Position numbers and translations under genes: made by a program. The notes under the pieces were generated by a model that did no database searches, was not told the DNA's origin, and saw nothing but the letters and a program-made list of their open reading frames with translations. 64,000 bases of DNA from Neorhizobium galegae bv. officinalis (GTDB lineage: Bacteria > Pseudomonadota > Alphaproteobacteria > Rhizobiales > Rhizobiaceae): NCBI GenBank assembly GCA_000985875.1, contig CCRI01000007.1:124001-188000 (forward strand). Reading direction: 5' to 3'. This document shows, in pieces, positions 42,141 through 51,193 of this stretch. The stretch's first letter is position 1. Every line of letters starts with the position of its first letter.

Positions 42141-43483
42141 TGTTTCGCCTGAGCCTTTCCAGGCGGTTCATCGCGATTGGAGGGGCGGGTTTCCTGGCGC
42201 TCTGGATCACCTTGATTTCATCCTACTATTTCGCAAATGGCCTCAGTCGCACCGCCTCCAACCCGCCGCCTGGCCAGATTGCCGCGATCGTCGCGCTTTT
42301 GAAGTCAGGTCCTGCCGAGCGCTGGCCGGTGCTGATCGATGCAGTGAATTCGCCCATCCTCGATCTAAGCGTTGCCGGGACGGATTTAAGCCCGGAAAAC
42401 ACCCTCGATCTCTGGGACGACCCGGATTACCGGATCTACCGGGAGGTTCTCGGCGACGACCTGCTATCGATCCGCCTTCTGGTTCCCGAACGCAGGTTCC
42501 GGAGGCCACGCCTGTTTCAGGGCGTGCTCAACCCGGTCCAGTTCCGTGTCCGTCTTTCGCCGGATCGGGTACTGGTGATGGAAACCCGCACTCCCTTCAT
42601 CGTCTCCTGGTTCGGCCTGCCGGTGGGTCTCGGCGCCGGTCTGGTCGGTACTTTGTTCGGCGTCGTCGCGCTGATCGTCCTCCATCGCGAAATCCGCCCG
42701 CTGACGCGGCTCGCCGCCGCCGTCGATCGGATCGACCCGGTTGGCGCGCCGGTCGTGCTGCCGAAGCTGAAAGGTGCGGCGCCCGAGACCCGGGCGCTGC
42801 TCAAGGCATTCGACCGGCTGCAGACACGCCTGCATGCGCTCGTACGCGCCAGGCTGGCGCTGATCGGCGGTATCCAGCACGACGTACGTACGTTCGCAAC
42901 ACGGTTGAGGCTTCGCGTCGAGCATATCCCGGATGAAAGGGAACGGGAAAAGGCGGCAGCCGACATAGATGACATGATCGAGCTTCTCGACGACGCATTG
43001 CTGGCCGGCCGCGCGGGTGTCGGAGCCCTGAACGAGGAACTTCTCGACCTCGTGCCGCTTCTCGAAGCGGAGGTGAGGGACCGCCGGGCTGCTGGCGGGC
43101 GCGTCACCTTGGCCGCCCTGCCGCCCGAGACGGCGCTGGTGATCGGCGACCGGCTGGCGCTTCGGCGGGTTTTCGCAAACCTGATCGACAACGCACTCAA
43201 ATATGGCGATGCCGCCCATCTGAAGCTCGCGATCGATGTCGAGTGGCTGCAAGTGACCGTCGACGACGAGGGAACGGGCATTCCAGCCGATCAGCGCGAG
43301 CTTCTGATGGAGCCCTTCGTGCGTCTGGAAACCTCCCGTGCTCGCAAGACAGGCGGTGCCGGCCTGGGCCTCGCTGTCGCCCGCAACCTGGTGGAAGCTC
43401 ATGGAGGAAGTCTGGAAATCGACGATGCACCGGCCGGTGGAGCAAGACTGATCGTCCGGCTTTGCCTATTTCGCAGCCGATGA
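42137..43483 (+). CDS. Sensor histidine kinase partner
   Basis: 448 residues. The first helix is at about 12-30 and the second near 160-180 (GLGAGLVGTLFGVVALIVL), enclosing a periplasmic sensor domain of about 130 residues without recognised fold. A HAMP segment (REIRPLTRLAAAVDRID) leads to the dimerisation helix with the phosphoacceptor in GGIQHDVRTFATRLRLR. The ATPase domain has NLIDNALKYG, VDDEGTGIP and GAGLGLAVARNLVEAHGG. The H-box reads QHDVRT where many kinases have HELRTP, but H, R and T are kept. It is convergent with the iron transporter, with 50 bases between. Confidence 0.95.
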   Translation: MMFRLSLSRRFIAIGGAGFLALWITLISSYYFANGLSRTASNPPPGQIAAIVALLKSGPAERWPVLIDAVNSPILDLSVAGTDLSPENTLDLWDDPDYRIYREVLGDDLLSIRLLVPERRFRRPRLFQGVLNPVQFRVRLSPDRVLVMETRTPFIVSWFGLPVGLGAGLVGTLFGVVALIVLHREIRPLTRLAAAVDRIDPVGAPVVLPKLKGAAPETRALLKAFDRLQTRLHALVRARLALIGGIQHDVRTFATRLRLRVEHIPDEREREKAAADIDDMIELLDDALLAGRAGVGALNEELLDLVPLLEAEVRDRRAAGGRVTLAALPPETALVIGDRLALRRVFANLIDNALKYGDAAHLKLAIDVEWLQVTVDDEGTGIPADQRELLMEPFVRLETSRARKTGGAGLGLAVARNLVEAHGGSLEIDDAPAGGARLIVRLCLFRSR

Positions 43484-43533
43484 TGTCACCGGTCGTCGTC
43501 GTTGTGGCGGACATGATGGCCGCGATTGCAATC

Positions 43534-45207
43534 TCAATGACCTGAGCGGCCGATGCGGGAAAGCAGGATGACCGGGACCATCCCGATCAGGAGGATGGCC
43601 AAGGCGGCGATGGAAGCCTCCTCATAGGTTCCTCTCGCAGCCTCGCCATAGAGATGAGTGGCAAATGTTTCGATGTTGAGCGGTCGCAGCAGAAGCGTAG
43701 CCGGGAGCTCCTTGACGCAATCGACAAAGACCAGGAGGCCGGCTGCTGTTATCGCCGCCTTCGACAACGGCAAATGGACGTGGCGCAAGGTGCCCGTTGG
43801 AGACTGGCCGAGCGACCGGGAGGCTTGGTCCAATGACACCGGAATGCGTGCAAGCCCGGCGTCAATGCTTCCGGCCGAGATAGCCAGAAACCTCGTCGCA
43901 TATGCGTAGATCAGCGCAGCGCCCGAACCGATGAACAACAAGCCGGTGGATATTCCGAACCAATCGATGGCGGTCTGGTCAACCAGCCGATCTGCCGTCG
44001 CCAACACGATCAGAACGCCGATGGCAACTACCGTGCCGGGGGCCGCATATCCCATCGTGGCGAGGCGATAGGACCATGACGACACTGCGCCCGGGCGAAG
44101 GCGGTTGGTATAGGCGATGACGACACCGAACAGGACCGTGACGGCGGTTGCGATCGTGGCCAGAGATATCGTGCTCACGGCCTCGTCAACGAGACGGGGA
44201 GACAGTCCTGCGTAGCGAACGCGTTTCGATGCTTCCACGATGAGATAGAAAGCCGGTGCGGCGAAACCGATGAGGATGGGGATGAGACAAAGGATCAGCA
44301 GCGCGGCACCTCTGAGGCCTCGGACTGGACGCGGTTCGAGTTCACGATGGCGCCGGGCATCTCCGGAATAACGCTGCCTGCGCCGGGCCCAGCGCTCAAG
44401 GGCCACGAGAACCACGACGATCAAGAGCAGCGAAAGCGCGATCTGCGCCGCGCCCGGCAGATCGCTGCGGGTGATCCACGTCGTATAGATCGATACGGTC
44501 AGGGTCCTGACGCCGAGGAATTCGGCGGCGCCCACGTCGTTCAGGGTTTCCATCAGAGCAAGGCTGACACCGACGGCGACCGCCGGTCTGGCAAGGGGCA
44601 GGGCAACGTTCCAGAAAATCGCCCGCCGGGGCACGCCCAACATTCGGGCCGCGTCCACGAGATTGGCCGACTGGGTGAGGAACATCGCCCGTACCGGAAT
44701 GTAGACATAGGGATAGAGGACAAAACCCAGCAACAGGATGCAGCCTGTCATCGACCGCACGTCAGGCAGGCGGAACTGCCGCGGGCTGGAATATCCGAGT
44801 ATCCAGCGAACCGCCCCCTGAACCGGGCCAATCGGATGCAGGATATCAAGATAGGCATAGGCGATGATATAGGTGGGGACTGCGAGCGGCAGCAGAAGGG
44901 CCCATTCGACTATCCTGCGGCCGGGAAAGGCATGGGCCGTCACCAGCCATGCCATGGCTGTGCCGATGGCGGTCGTCACGATGCCCACGCCGCAGAGCAG
45001 CACCAGCGTATCGGCGAGTGCAACCGGAAGGATCGAGGATATCAGATGGACCCAGAGTCCGGGGGAGCCCTGGATCGCCTGTACAAGGAGGCCGCCAAAA
45101 GGAAGAGCTACCAAAACAGCGACGACGCTGGCGCAGAAGAGCCAACGGGCGCCGGTGCGTCGCGTCGGCCAGCCGATCGCAGGGATATGGGGGAGCAAGA
45201 TACTCAC
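43534..45207 (-). CDS. Ferric-iron-type ABC importer permease (two fused permease domains)
   Basis: 557 residues with about 12 membrane helices in two homologous halves, as in FbpB/SfuB proteins. Each half carries a typical cytoplasmic loop: DAARMLGVPRRAIFWNVALPLARPA in the first and QASRSLGQSPTGTLRHVHLPLSKAA in the second. It works with the binding protein 52 bases upstream and the ATPase further upstream. Iron is the usual substrate of this family; other metals or phosphonate-like anions are rarer alternatives. Confidence 0.93.
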   Translation of the reverse strand: MSILLPHIPAIGWPTRRTGARWLFCASVVAVLVALPFGGLLVQAIQGSPGLWVHLISSILPVALADTLVLLCGVGIVTTAIGTAMAWLVTAHAFPGRRIVEWALLLPLAVPTYIIAYAYLDILHPIGPVQGAVRWILGYSSPRQFRLPDVRSMTGCILLLGFVLYPYVYIPVRAMFLTQSANLVDAARMLGVPRRAIFWNVALPLARPAVAVGVSLALMETLNDVGAAEFLGVRTLTVSIYTTWITRSDLPGAAQIALSLLLIVVVLVALERWARRRQRYSGDARRHRELEPRPVRGLRGAALLILCLIPILIGFAAPAFYLIVEASKRVRYAGLSPRLVDEAVSTISLATIATAVTVLFGVVIAYTNRLRPGAVSSWSYRLATMGYAAPGTVVAIGVLIVLATADRLVDQTAIDWFGISTGLLFIGSGAALIYAYATRFLAISAGSIDAGLARIPVSLDQASRSLGQSPTGTLRHVHLPLSKAAITAAGLLVFVDCVKELPATLLLRPLNIETFATHLYGEAARGTYEEASIAALAILLIGMVPVILLSRIGRSGH

Positions 45208-45259
45208 AAAACCAATGATGGAAAAGGCGCCTGCAAAGCCGCGGGCGCCTTTCCAGATC

Positions 45260-46282
45260 TTAGTTGTCGAAGCCGACCTTGTCGACCAGCGTGCTCGCTT
45301 CCTTGCGATGGCTGACGATCTCGGTCAGAGGCTTGGAATCGATCTTCAGTTCGCCGAGTGCGGCGATGATCGGATCCGATTTGGCGCCGGCCTTGACCGG
45401 GTATTCGTAATTCGCTTCGGCGTAGATCTTCTGGGCTTCATCGGAGACGAGATATTCCAGAAGCTTTACTGCTTCGGCCTTGTTCGGCGCATTTTTGGCG
45501 ACGGCTGCACCGCTGATGTTGACCTGCGTGCCGCCATTCTTGAAGGTCGGTAGAATGACCTTGATGGCCTCGCCCCACTTGACCTGATCGGGGCCGCCCT
45601 TGCCGGAGCGCATCAGGCCGACATAGTAGGAATTGGCGATGGCGATATCGCAAATGCCGCCGAGAATGTCCTTGGCGCCGTCACGGTCGCCGCCGCCCGC
45701 CTTGCGCGCGAGGTTCGCCTTGACGCCGGTCAGCCATTTTTCAGTTTCCGCGGCGCCGTAATGCGCGATGTAGTCCGCAAAGAGCGCCGTGTTGTAAGGA
45801 TGCTGGCCGGCGCGAATGCATACCTTGCCCTTCCATTTGGGATCCGCAAGGTCCTCGTAGTTGAACGATGCCAGATCCAGGTCCTTCGCTGCATAGAGCA
45901 CACGTGCGCGCATCGAAAGGCCGAACCAATGGCCCTTTCCGTCGCGCAGCTGCGAGGGAATGGCGGCATTCAGGACCGCCGATTCGATCGGCTGGGTCAC
46001 GCCTTTTTCGGCCAGATCGACCAGGCTGCCGGCATCGACCGCCATCAGGATGTCTGCGGGCGAGCTGGCGCCTTCGGTCGCAACGCGCTCGGCGAGTCCG
46101 TCCTTCAGGAAGACGGTATTGACCTTTGTCCCGGTGGATTTGGTGAATGCGTCGAGAAGCGGCTGGATCAGCCCCGGCTCGCGTGTCGTATAGATATTGA
46201 GCTCAGCGGCAGCGGCCGCGCCGGCGTCGAGGAAAAGCGAGGCGGCGAGAAAGGTCGATGCTGCGATGGCGTGCGTATTCAT
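45260..46282 (-). CDS. Ferric-iron-type periplasmic binding protein
   Basis: 340 residues from the ATG at 46282, preceded by GGAGGGAC. The signal peptide is AASTFLAASLFLDAGAAAAA. The mature chain begins ELNIYTTREPGLIQPLLDAF, typical of FutA/FbpA transferrin-fold proteins. ADILMAVDAGSLVDLAEKG, GKVCIRAGQHPYNTALFADYI and CDIAIANSYYVGLM follow, the last containing the tandem tyrosines that ligate ferric iron. The promoter gap upstream holds a TGA-N9-TCA element resembling an iron-regulator box. Confidence 0.93.
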   Translation of the reverse strand: MNTHAIAASTFLAASLFLDAGAAAAAELNIYTTREPGLIQPLLDAFTKSTGTKVNTVFLKDGLAERVATEGASSPADILMAVDAGSLVDLAEKGVTQPIESAVLNAAIPSQLRDGKGHWFGLSMRARVLYAAKDLDLASFNYEDLADPKWKGKVCIRAGQHPYNTALFADYIAHYGAAETEKWLTGVKANLARKAGGGDRDGAKDILGGICDIAIANSYYVGLMRSGKGGPDQVKWGEAIKVILPTFKNGGTQVNISGAAVAKNAPNKAEAVKLLEYLVSDEAQKIYAEANYEYPVKAGAKSDPIIAALGELKIDSKPLTEIVSHRKEASTLVDKVGFDN

Positions 46283-46320
46283 ATGTCCCTCCAGGAATGC
46301 GCCATTCTTGCAGCAGTTTA

Positions 46321-46354
46321 TGAACCTTTCAGTCAAGTTTAAAAGTTCAACTTG
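46321..46354. promoter_or_regulatory. Candidate iron-responsive element and inverted repeat
   Basis: TGA-N9-TCA (46321-46335) matches the core of the RirA iron-responsive box of rhizobia. Overlapping it, CAAGTT (46334-46339) and AACTTG (46349-46354) form a perfect inverted repeat nine bases apart. Both lie 39-72 bases before the binding-protein start. The TGA/TCA core alone is short and can occur by chance. Confidence 0.35.
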
Positions 46355-46403
46355 CAGTCGCCTTCACGATTTATTGATCCAGTTTAATCCCTCAAATGCA
46401 ATC

Positions 46404-47465
46404 CTAGATTTTGATCTCTGAAAACGCCAAAACCTGGCCGCTGTCGATGGAAATACGCACCAGATCGACATCCTGCGGCAGCCGGTGTGTCGTTCTGACC
46501 GTCAGAGGTACTTCTAGCTCATCGACACGAATGAGAAACTGCTCGAATTGCCCATGGAAGCTTCGTCCTACGATACGCCCGGAGAGGTCACCGCCATCCC
46601 GGGCGACAGAGATCGCCTGAGGACGAATATAAAGCGTCGACGAACTGCCTTCCGGTGCAGCCAGGGTCTGTGAGAAGCCGCCAATTGCTGTCTCGATCTT
46701 GCCGCGCCTGTAGACGCCGGGCACCTTGTTGAAGTCACAGAAGAATTCGGCCGCATAGGGGGTGAGGGGCCGATCGTGCAGATCGTAGCCTGTACCGGCT
46801 TGTACGATCCGACCAGCCTTCATCAGCACCACTCGATCTCCGGCCGAAAGCGCCTCTTCCGGGTCGTGCGTGACCATGATCACCGTGGTGCCCAGCGTCT
46901 TCAGGAGCGACAGCGTGTCGTTGCGCACTCTGTCCCTCAGGCTCGGGTCCAGATTGGAAAACGGTTCGTCCATCAGCAGGATGCGGGGTTGCGGAGCAAG
47001 CGCTCTTGCCAGCGCCACACGCTGTTGTTCGCCGCCCGACAGCATATGTGGAAAACGATCGGCGAGATGGGTGATCCCCATTCGGTCAATCAGCTCGGCG
47101 CTCCTCCTGATCGCCTCGGCTCTGTTGCAGGCTTTGAGACCGAACAGGATATTCTGCTCCACGCTCAGATGCGGGAAGAGAGCATAATCCTGGAAAACAA
47201 AGCCAATATTGCGCGCCTCCGGCTCCGTGAAGGCGGATGGGCCTGAAATCTCCTTGCCTTCCAGGAAAATCGTGCCGCCATCCGGCGTGTCGACGCCGGC
47301 GATCAATCTGAGCAGTGTCGATTTCCCGCATCCGGAGTGTCCGACGAGGCAGATGATTTCTCCCTGGCGGATCGATAGCGAGATGCAGTCGACGGCTGCC
47401 GTCGGTCCGAAGCGTCGGGTCAGCTCCTGGATCTCCAGCGCAAATTCCGCAGTATTGGCAACCAT
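46404..47465 (-). CDS. Ferric-iron-type ABC importer ATP-binding protein
   Basis: 353 residues. Walker A is GHSGCGKST near residue 43, the Q-loop is FVFQDYALFPHL, the signature LSGGEQQRVALAR and Walker B ILLMDEPFSNLD. After about residue 245 comes a C-terminal beta domain (TOBE type) with RPQAISVARDGG and GRIVGRSFHGQFEQFLIRV, as in FbpC/PotA-like ATPases. It is first of three genes in the order ATPase, binding protein, permease; the 121-base gap after it suggests a second promoter for the binding protein. Confidence 0.94.
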   Translation of the reverse strand: MVANTAEFALEIQELTRRFGPTAAVDCISLSIRQGEIICLVGHSGCGKSTLLRLIAGVDTPDGGTIFLEGKEISGPSAFTEPEARNIGFVFQDYALFPHLSVEQNILFGLKACNRAEAIRRSAELIDRMGITHLADRFPHMLSGGEQQRVALARALAPQPRILLMDEPFSNLDPSLRDRVRNDTLSLLKTLGTTVIMVTHDPEEALSAGDRVVLMKAGRIVQAGTGYDLHDRPLTPYAAEFFCDFNKVPGVYRRGKIETAIGGFSQTLAAPEGSSSTLYIRPQAISVARDGGDLSGRIVGRSFHGQFEQFLIRVDELEVPLTVRTTHRLPQDVDLVRISIDSGQVLAFSEIKI

Positions 47466-47658
47466 TCCTGACGTCCTCGCGATCGTGGAGCGATGGGTTT
47501 GGACGTTGATACAGAAAGCGGATAGCGCTGAAAACCGTCCCGCCCCGCTATTCTTTTATGTCATGCCAAAGCGTTTGCCTCTCCGCCCGCGCCGCAGCTC
47601 GGGCAATGCCCTGCGTGAAATCGCATCATGGCGCCTCGTGCTTTCGCTTCCGGTGAAG

Positions 47659-48780
47659 TCATGTCCGGATGGCGCCTGTTGGGCAATCTGATTTTGAATG
47701 ATGTTCAGGCTTTGCGGGTCGGGCAGAGGCAAGAAGCGTCTGGCGTCTCAAAAGCATTCCGAACAGATCCCGCGGCTCGTCCGGATCGGCCAGCAGATCG
47801 AGGTGGTTTATCGAGGTGGAGCCACTCACCCGGTCGCGCACATAGCGGAGCGCGGAGAAGTCCTCGATGGCGAAACCGACGCTATCGAACAGCGTGATCT
47901 GCTTGTCCGTCGAGCGGCCCGGCTTTGCGTCTGTGATGACCTGCCAGAGTTCCGTTACCGGATGATCGGATGAAAGCTGTTGGATCTCGCCCTCGATCCG
48001 CGTCTGCGGCGGAAACTCCACGAAGATGTCTGAGCGAAGCAGCACGTCGCGGTGCATCTCGGTCTTCCCGGGGCAGTCGCCGCCGACACCGTTGATATGG
48101 ACGCCGGGGCCGATCATGTTATCGGTCAGGATCGTGGCATTGTGCTTGTCGGCGGTCGCGGTGGTGATGATATCGGCCGTCTCGACTGCCTGTTCGGGGG
48201 AGTCGCAGGACAGGATGTCGAAGCCAAATCCTTCAAGATTGCGGCGGCATCGGGCGGTTGCTTCGGGATCGATGTCGTAAAGCCGCAGCTTGTCGATGCC
48301 AAGCAAGGATTTGAAGGCGAGGGCCTGAAACTCGCTCTGGGCGCCGTTGCCGATCAGGGCCATGGTGCGCGCGCCCTTGCGCGCCAGGTACTTCGCCGCG
48401 ATCGCCGAGGTGGCCGCCGTGCGCAGCGCCGTCAGGATTGTCATTTCCGACAAAAGCAGGGGATAACCGCTGTGGACGTCGGACAGCACACCAAACGCCG
48501 TCACCGTCTGCAAGCCTGTCCTGGTGTTTTTCGGATGGCCGTTGACGTATTTGAAGCCGTAGAGCGTCCCATCGCTGGTCGGCATCAGCTCGATCACGCC
48601 GTCTCTCGAATGGGACGCGACGCGCGGGATCTTGTCGAAGCTTTCCCAACGGCGAAAATCGTCTTCGATATAGCCAGCCAACTCGACCAGAAACCTGTCG
48701 ACGCCGGTGGTGACGACGAGGTCCATCATGTTCTCGACGCTGATGAACGGCACGATGTTCAGGTTGGCGGATACGGGCAT
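47659..48780 (-). CDS. ocd: Ornithine cyclodeaminase
   Basis: 373 residues. Family landmarks are FKYVNGHPKNTRTGLQTVTAFGVLSD, SEMTILTALRTAATSAIAAKYLARKG, the NAD site ALIGNGAQSEFQALAF and GVGGDCPGKTEM. The enzyme converts L-ornithine to L-proline with release of ammonia. It follows the arginase gene with a one-base stop/start overlap (TGATG), so arginine can be taken through ornithine to proline by this pair. Residues after about 340 are polar and poorly conserved-looking. The 193 bases downstream carry the iron operon promoter. Confidence 0.95.
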   Translation of the reverse strand: MPVSANLNIVPFISVENMMDLVVTTGVDRFLVELAGYIEDDFRRWESFDKIPRVASHSRDGVIELMPTSDGTLYGFKYVNGHPKNTRTGLQTVTAFGVLSDVHSGYPLLLSEMTILTALRTAATSAIAAKYLARKGARTMALIGNGAQSEFQALAFKSLLGIDKLRLYDIDPEATARCRRNLEGFGFDILSCDSPEQAVETADIITTATADKHNATILTDNMIGPGVHINGVGGDCPGKTEMHRDVLLRSDIFVEFPPQTRIEGEIQQLSSDHPVTELWQVITDAKPGRSTDKQITLFDSVGFAIEDFSALRYVRDRVSGSTSINHLDLLADPDEPRDLFGMLLRRQTLLASARPAKPEHHSKSDCPTGAIRT

Positions 48781-49700
48781 CAGAAACTCCTCGTCGGGCG
48801 GTCCATGACTTTGCGGCCCATCAGGCTGGCGGTGAGATCGACGAGCAGCGTCGCGGTGCGACCGCGCTCGTCGAGGAATGGGTTGAGCTCGACCAGGTCG
48901 AGGCTGGTGACCAGGCCGCTGTCATGCAGCATCTCCATGACGAGATGCGCCTCGCGGAAGGTCGCGCCGCCTGGGACCGTCGTGCCCACGGCTGGAGCAA
49001 ACGTCGGCTCGAGGAAATCCACGTCGAGGCTGACATGCAGCAAGCCATTGGCCGCTCCGACCTTTTCGAGAAAGGCGCCCAGCAGCGCAGCGATACCGTG
49101 TTCGTCGATCGCGCGCATGTCGTGAACCGTGACGTCACTCTCGCGAAGTGCGGCGCGCTCGGCCGGATCGACGCTGCGGATGCCGACCATGCACATATTG
49201 GCCGGATCGACCGGATGGGAGAGCTTCGGCATATATCCATCAAAGCCCGGACGGCCGGTGAAATAGGCAACCGGCACGCCGTGCAGGTTGCCGCTGGTCG
49301 TGGTGTCGAGCGTGTGGAAATCGCTATGGGCATCGAGCCAGAGCAAGAAAAGCGGCCGCCCGGCTTCAGCGGCGCGGCGGGCGACGCCCGCCACCGTGCC
49401 GGCGGAGATCGCGTGGTCGCCACCGAGGAAAATCGGCATGCCTTCCCCGCTTTCGCGATAGGCCAGTTCCGTCAGCAGCTCCGTCCAGGCGACGATCTGC
49501 GGAAGGCGTCGAACGGCTGTATTCGGATGCTTGATGTCGGCAACCTTCGAGATGCCGACATTGCCAAGGTCGGTCACTTGATGGCCGAGCTCCTGAAGAG
49601 CGGCCTCGAGGCCGGCTGTCCGAAGGGCGCTCGGCCCCATTTCGCAACCCAGCTGGGTCGCGCCGTCCTGCAGGGGGATGCCAATCAGTTTACAATGCAT
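48780..49700 (-). CDS. rocF: Arginase
   Basis: 306 residues. The manganese ligands are in FLGGDHAISAG, LWLDAHSDFH and VSLDVDFLEP. The region NLHGVPVAYFTG resembles the substrate loop that contacts the amino-acid end of arginine, and ELNPFLDERGRTA is the conserved end segment. Product is ornithine plus urea. It is first in the arginase-cyclodeaminase operon and divergent from an Lrp-type regulator; the spacer holds an 8-base-arm inverted repeat. Agmatinase is the main alternative, but the loop and the cyclodeaminase partner favour arginase. Confidence 0.93.
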   Translation of the reverse strand: MHCKLIGIPLQDGATQLGCEMGPSALRTAGLEAALQELGHQVTDLGNVGISKVADIKHPNTAVRRLPQIVAWTELLTELAYRESGEGMPIFLGGDHAISAGTVAGVARRAAEAGRPLFLLWLDAHSDFHTLDTTTSGNLHGVPVAYFTGRPGFDGYMPKLSHPVDPANMCMVGIRSVDPAERAALRESDVTVHDMRAIDEHGIAALLGAFLEKVGAANGLLHVSLDVDFLEPTFAPAVGTTVPGGATFREAHLVMEMLHDSGLVTSLDLVELNPFLDERGRTATLLVDLTASLMGRKVMDRPTRSF

Positions 49701-49755
49701 GTCTTTATCTCCGTTGGAACCATTCGATCACAAGCGACTGGCGGATTGAACAGGG

Positions 49756-49779
49756 CAATTTGTCAAATTATACAAATTG
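49756..49779. promoter_or_regulatory. Inverted repeat between arginase and Lrp-type genes
   Basis: CAATTTGT (49756-49763) and ACAAATTG (49772-49779) are perfect 8-base arms eight bases apart in an AT-rich spacer. The site is 38 bases before the regulator ATG and 56 bases before the arginase start. It is a good candidate operator for the Lrp-type protein. Confidence 0.6.
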
Positions 49780-49816
49780 GCTTATCAAAACGGTGCCACA
49801 TGGAGCCATTTTGATT

Positions 49817-50254
49817 ATGGACGATTTTGACAGTAAACTCGTGACGCTATTGCGACACAATGCGAGGCGGAGCATTTCCGACCTCGCGACGGATCTTGGG
49901 ACCTCGCGTGCCACCGTTCGTTCGCACATGGACAGGCTCGAAAAGGACGGCAGCATCTTGGGCTATACGGTCATTTTGCGGGCCGATGCTGTCGAACTGC
50001 CGGTGCGCGGCATCATGATGGTGGAGATCGAGGGTAGGGCGGCGGACCAGGTCATCAAAACTCTCGGCGGATTTCCGGAGATTTCGGAAATCCACACTAC
50101 CAACGGTCGCTGGGACCTGATCGTTGAACTCGGCACCACCACATTGGCCGAATTCGACATCGTGCTGCGGCGAGTCCGTTTGGTGCCGGGGATTACGGCG
50201 ACCGAAACCAGCCTTGTGCTGGCGACCCCACGCAGCACCAAGGCGCGGCTGTGA
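49817..50254 (+). CDS. Lrp/AsnC-family transcription regulator
   Basis: 145 residues from the ATG at 49817; a TTG 19 codons earlier falls inside the inverted repeat and is unlikely. The helix-turn-helix is DSKLVTLLRHNARRSISDLATDLGTSRATVRSHMDRLEKDGSI. The C-terminal RAM ligand domain has GIMMVEIEGRAADQVI, ISEIHTTNGRWDLIVEL and TATETSLVLAT. Divergence from arginase and ornithine cyclodeaminase makes it the probable activator of arginine or ornithine catabolism, with either amino acid as effector. It converges on the amino-acid importer operon, with a bidirectional-looking hairpin between. Confidence 0.93.
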   Translation: MDDFDSKLVTLLRHNARRSISDLATDLGTSRATVRSHMDRLEKDGSILGYTVILRADAVELPVRGIMMVEIEGRAADQVIKTLGGFPEISEIHTTNGRWDLIVELGTTTLAEFDIVLRRVRLVPGITATETSLVLATPRSTKARL

Positions 50255-50256
50255 AA

Positions 50257-50280
50257 AAGGCCGCGAAATGCCGCGGCCTT
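50257..50280 (-). terminator. Rho-independent terminator of the importer operon
   Basis: AAGGCCGCG (50257-50265) and CGCGGCCTT (50272-50280) form a perfect 9-bp stem with a six-base loop. Read on the minus strand a T-run follows, so it terminates the leftward amino-acid operon. It starts three bases after the end of the rightward Lrp gene and may also act weakly there. Confidence 0.88.
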
Positions 50281-50302
50281 CCGATAGCGGAACATCGACC
50301 GG

Positions 50303-51151
50303 TTATTGCGGGGTCATGTCGAAGCCGAACCACTTCATGGACAGCTTCTTCGTCGTCCCGTCCGCCTTGGCGGCGGCGATTGCCTCGTCGAACTTCTGCT
50401 TGAGCGCAGTATCCGCCTTGCGAAGACCGACCGAGCTGCCGGCGCCGAGGAAACCGCCCTGGAAGCGCGGGCCAACGATCGTCATGTCGCTATTGGTCGG
50501 CTTCTGCACGGCGGTCATGAGGTAACCCATCGATGCCATGACGAAATCGACGCGGCCGGAGACGAGATCGAGGTCATGCTGCTCCGTGGTCTTGTACTCG
50601 CGAACCTGCACGACGCCTTTCAGGTATTCGTCGATGAAGCGTGCGGCGATCGAAGCCGTCTGGACGCCAACCGTCTTGCCCTGCAGCAGCGGCTTCAGCT
50701 CTTCGACGGCCTTGCGGGCGCCGGCTTCATTGGAGGCGAGCGAGAAGAGCTCGTCCTTCATGGGCATCTTTGCCAGCGGGCCGTCCTTCAGCGTGGCGAA
50801 GGACTGGCCGGTGCTGCCGTACGACAGGGAGAAGTCGATGACTTCCTTCCGCTTTTCGGTCGCCGACATGCCGGCCATGATGGCGTCGAACTTGCCGGCG
50901 TTGAGGGCGGGGATGATGCCGTCGAAGGCTTGAGCGACGAACGTGCACTTGATTTTCATGCGCTCGCAGAGGTTCTTGCCGAGTTCGATGTCGTAGCCGT
51001 CCAGCGTGCCATCCGGGCGGGTCAGGTTGTAGGGCGGGAAGGCGCCCTCCGTGGCGATGACGATTTCGGTTTTCTCCTGCGCAGCGGCGCCGGTCGCCAT
51101 CAGTGTCACCGCCGTGAAGGCCGCGGTGATTGCTGTCCTGATGAATTTCAT
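50303..51151 (-). CDS. Polar amino-acid ABC binding protein (second copy)
   Basis: 282 residues with signal peptide (AAFTAVTLMATGAAA). The cluster-3 pattern is clear: IVIATEGAFPPYNLTRPDGTLDGYDIELGKNLCERM, FDAIMAGMSATEKRKEVIDFS, and a Cys in MKIKCTFV, as in lysine/arginine/ornithine- and opine-binding proteins. It is last in the operon, after the ATPase. Its counterpart at 53512-54357 lies before the permeases, so the importer may use two receptors with different ligands. Confidence 0.93.
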   Translation of the reverse strand: MKFIRTAITAAFTAVTLMATGAAAQEKTEIVIATEGAFPPYNLTRPDGTLDGYDIELGKNLCERMKIKCTFVAQAFDGIIPALNAGKFDAIMAGMSATEKRKEVIDFSLSYGSTGQSFATLKDGPLAKMPMKDELFSLASNEAGARKAVEELKPLLQGKTVGVQTASIAARFIDEYLKGVVQVREYKTTEQHDLDLVSGRVDFVMASMGYLMTAVQKPTNSDMTIVGPRFQGGFLGAGSSVGLRKADTALKQKFDEAIAAAKADGTTKKLSMKWFGFDMTPQ

Positions 51152-51193
51152 GTGTCAGTTCCCTCTTTTTGTTTGGGTAGAATCGTTGCCGGC

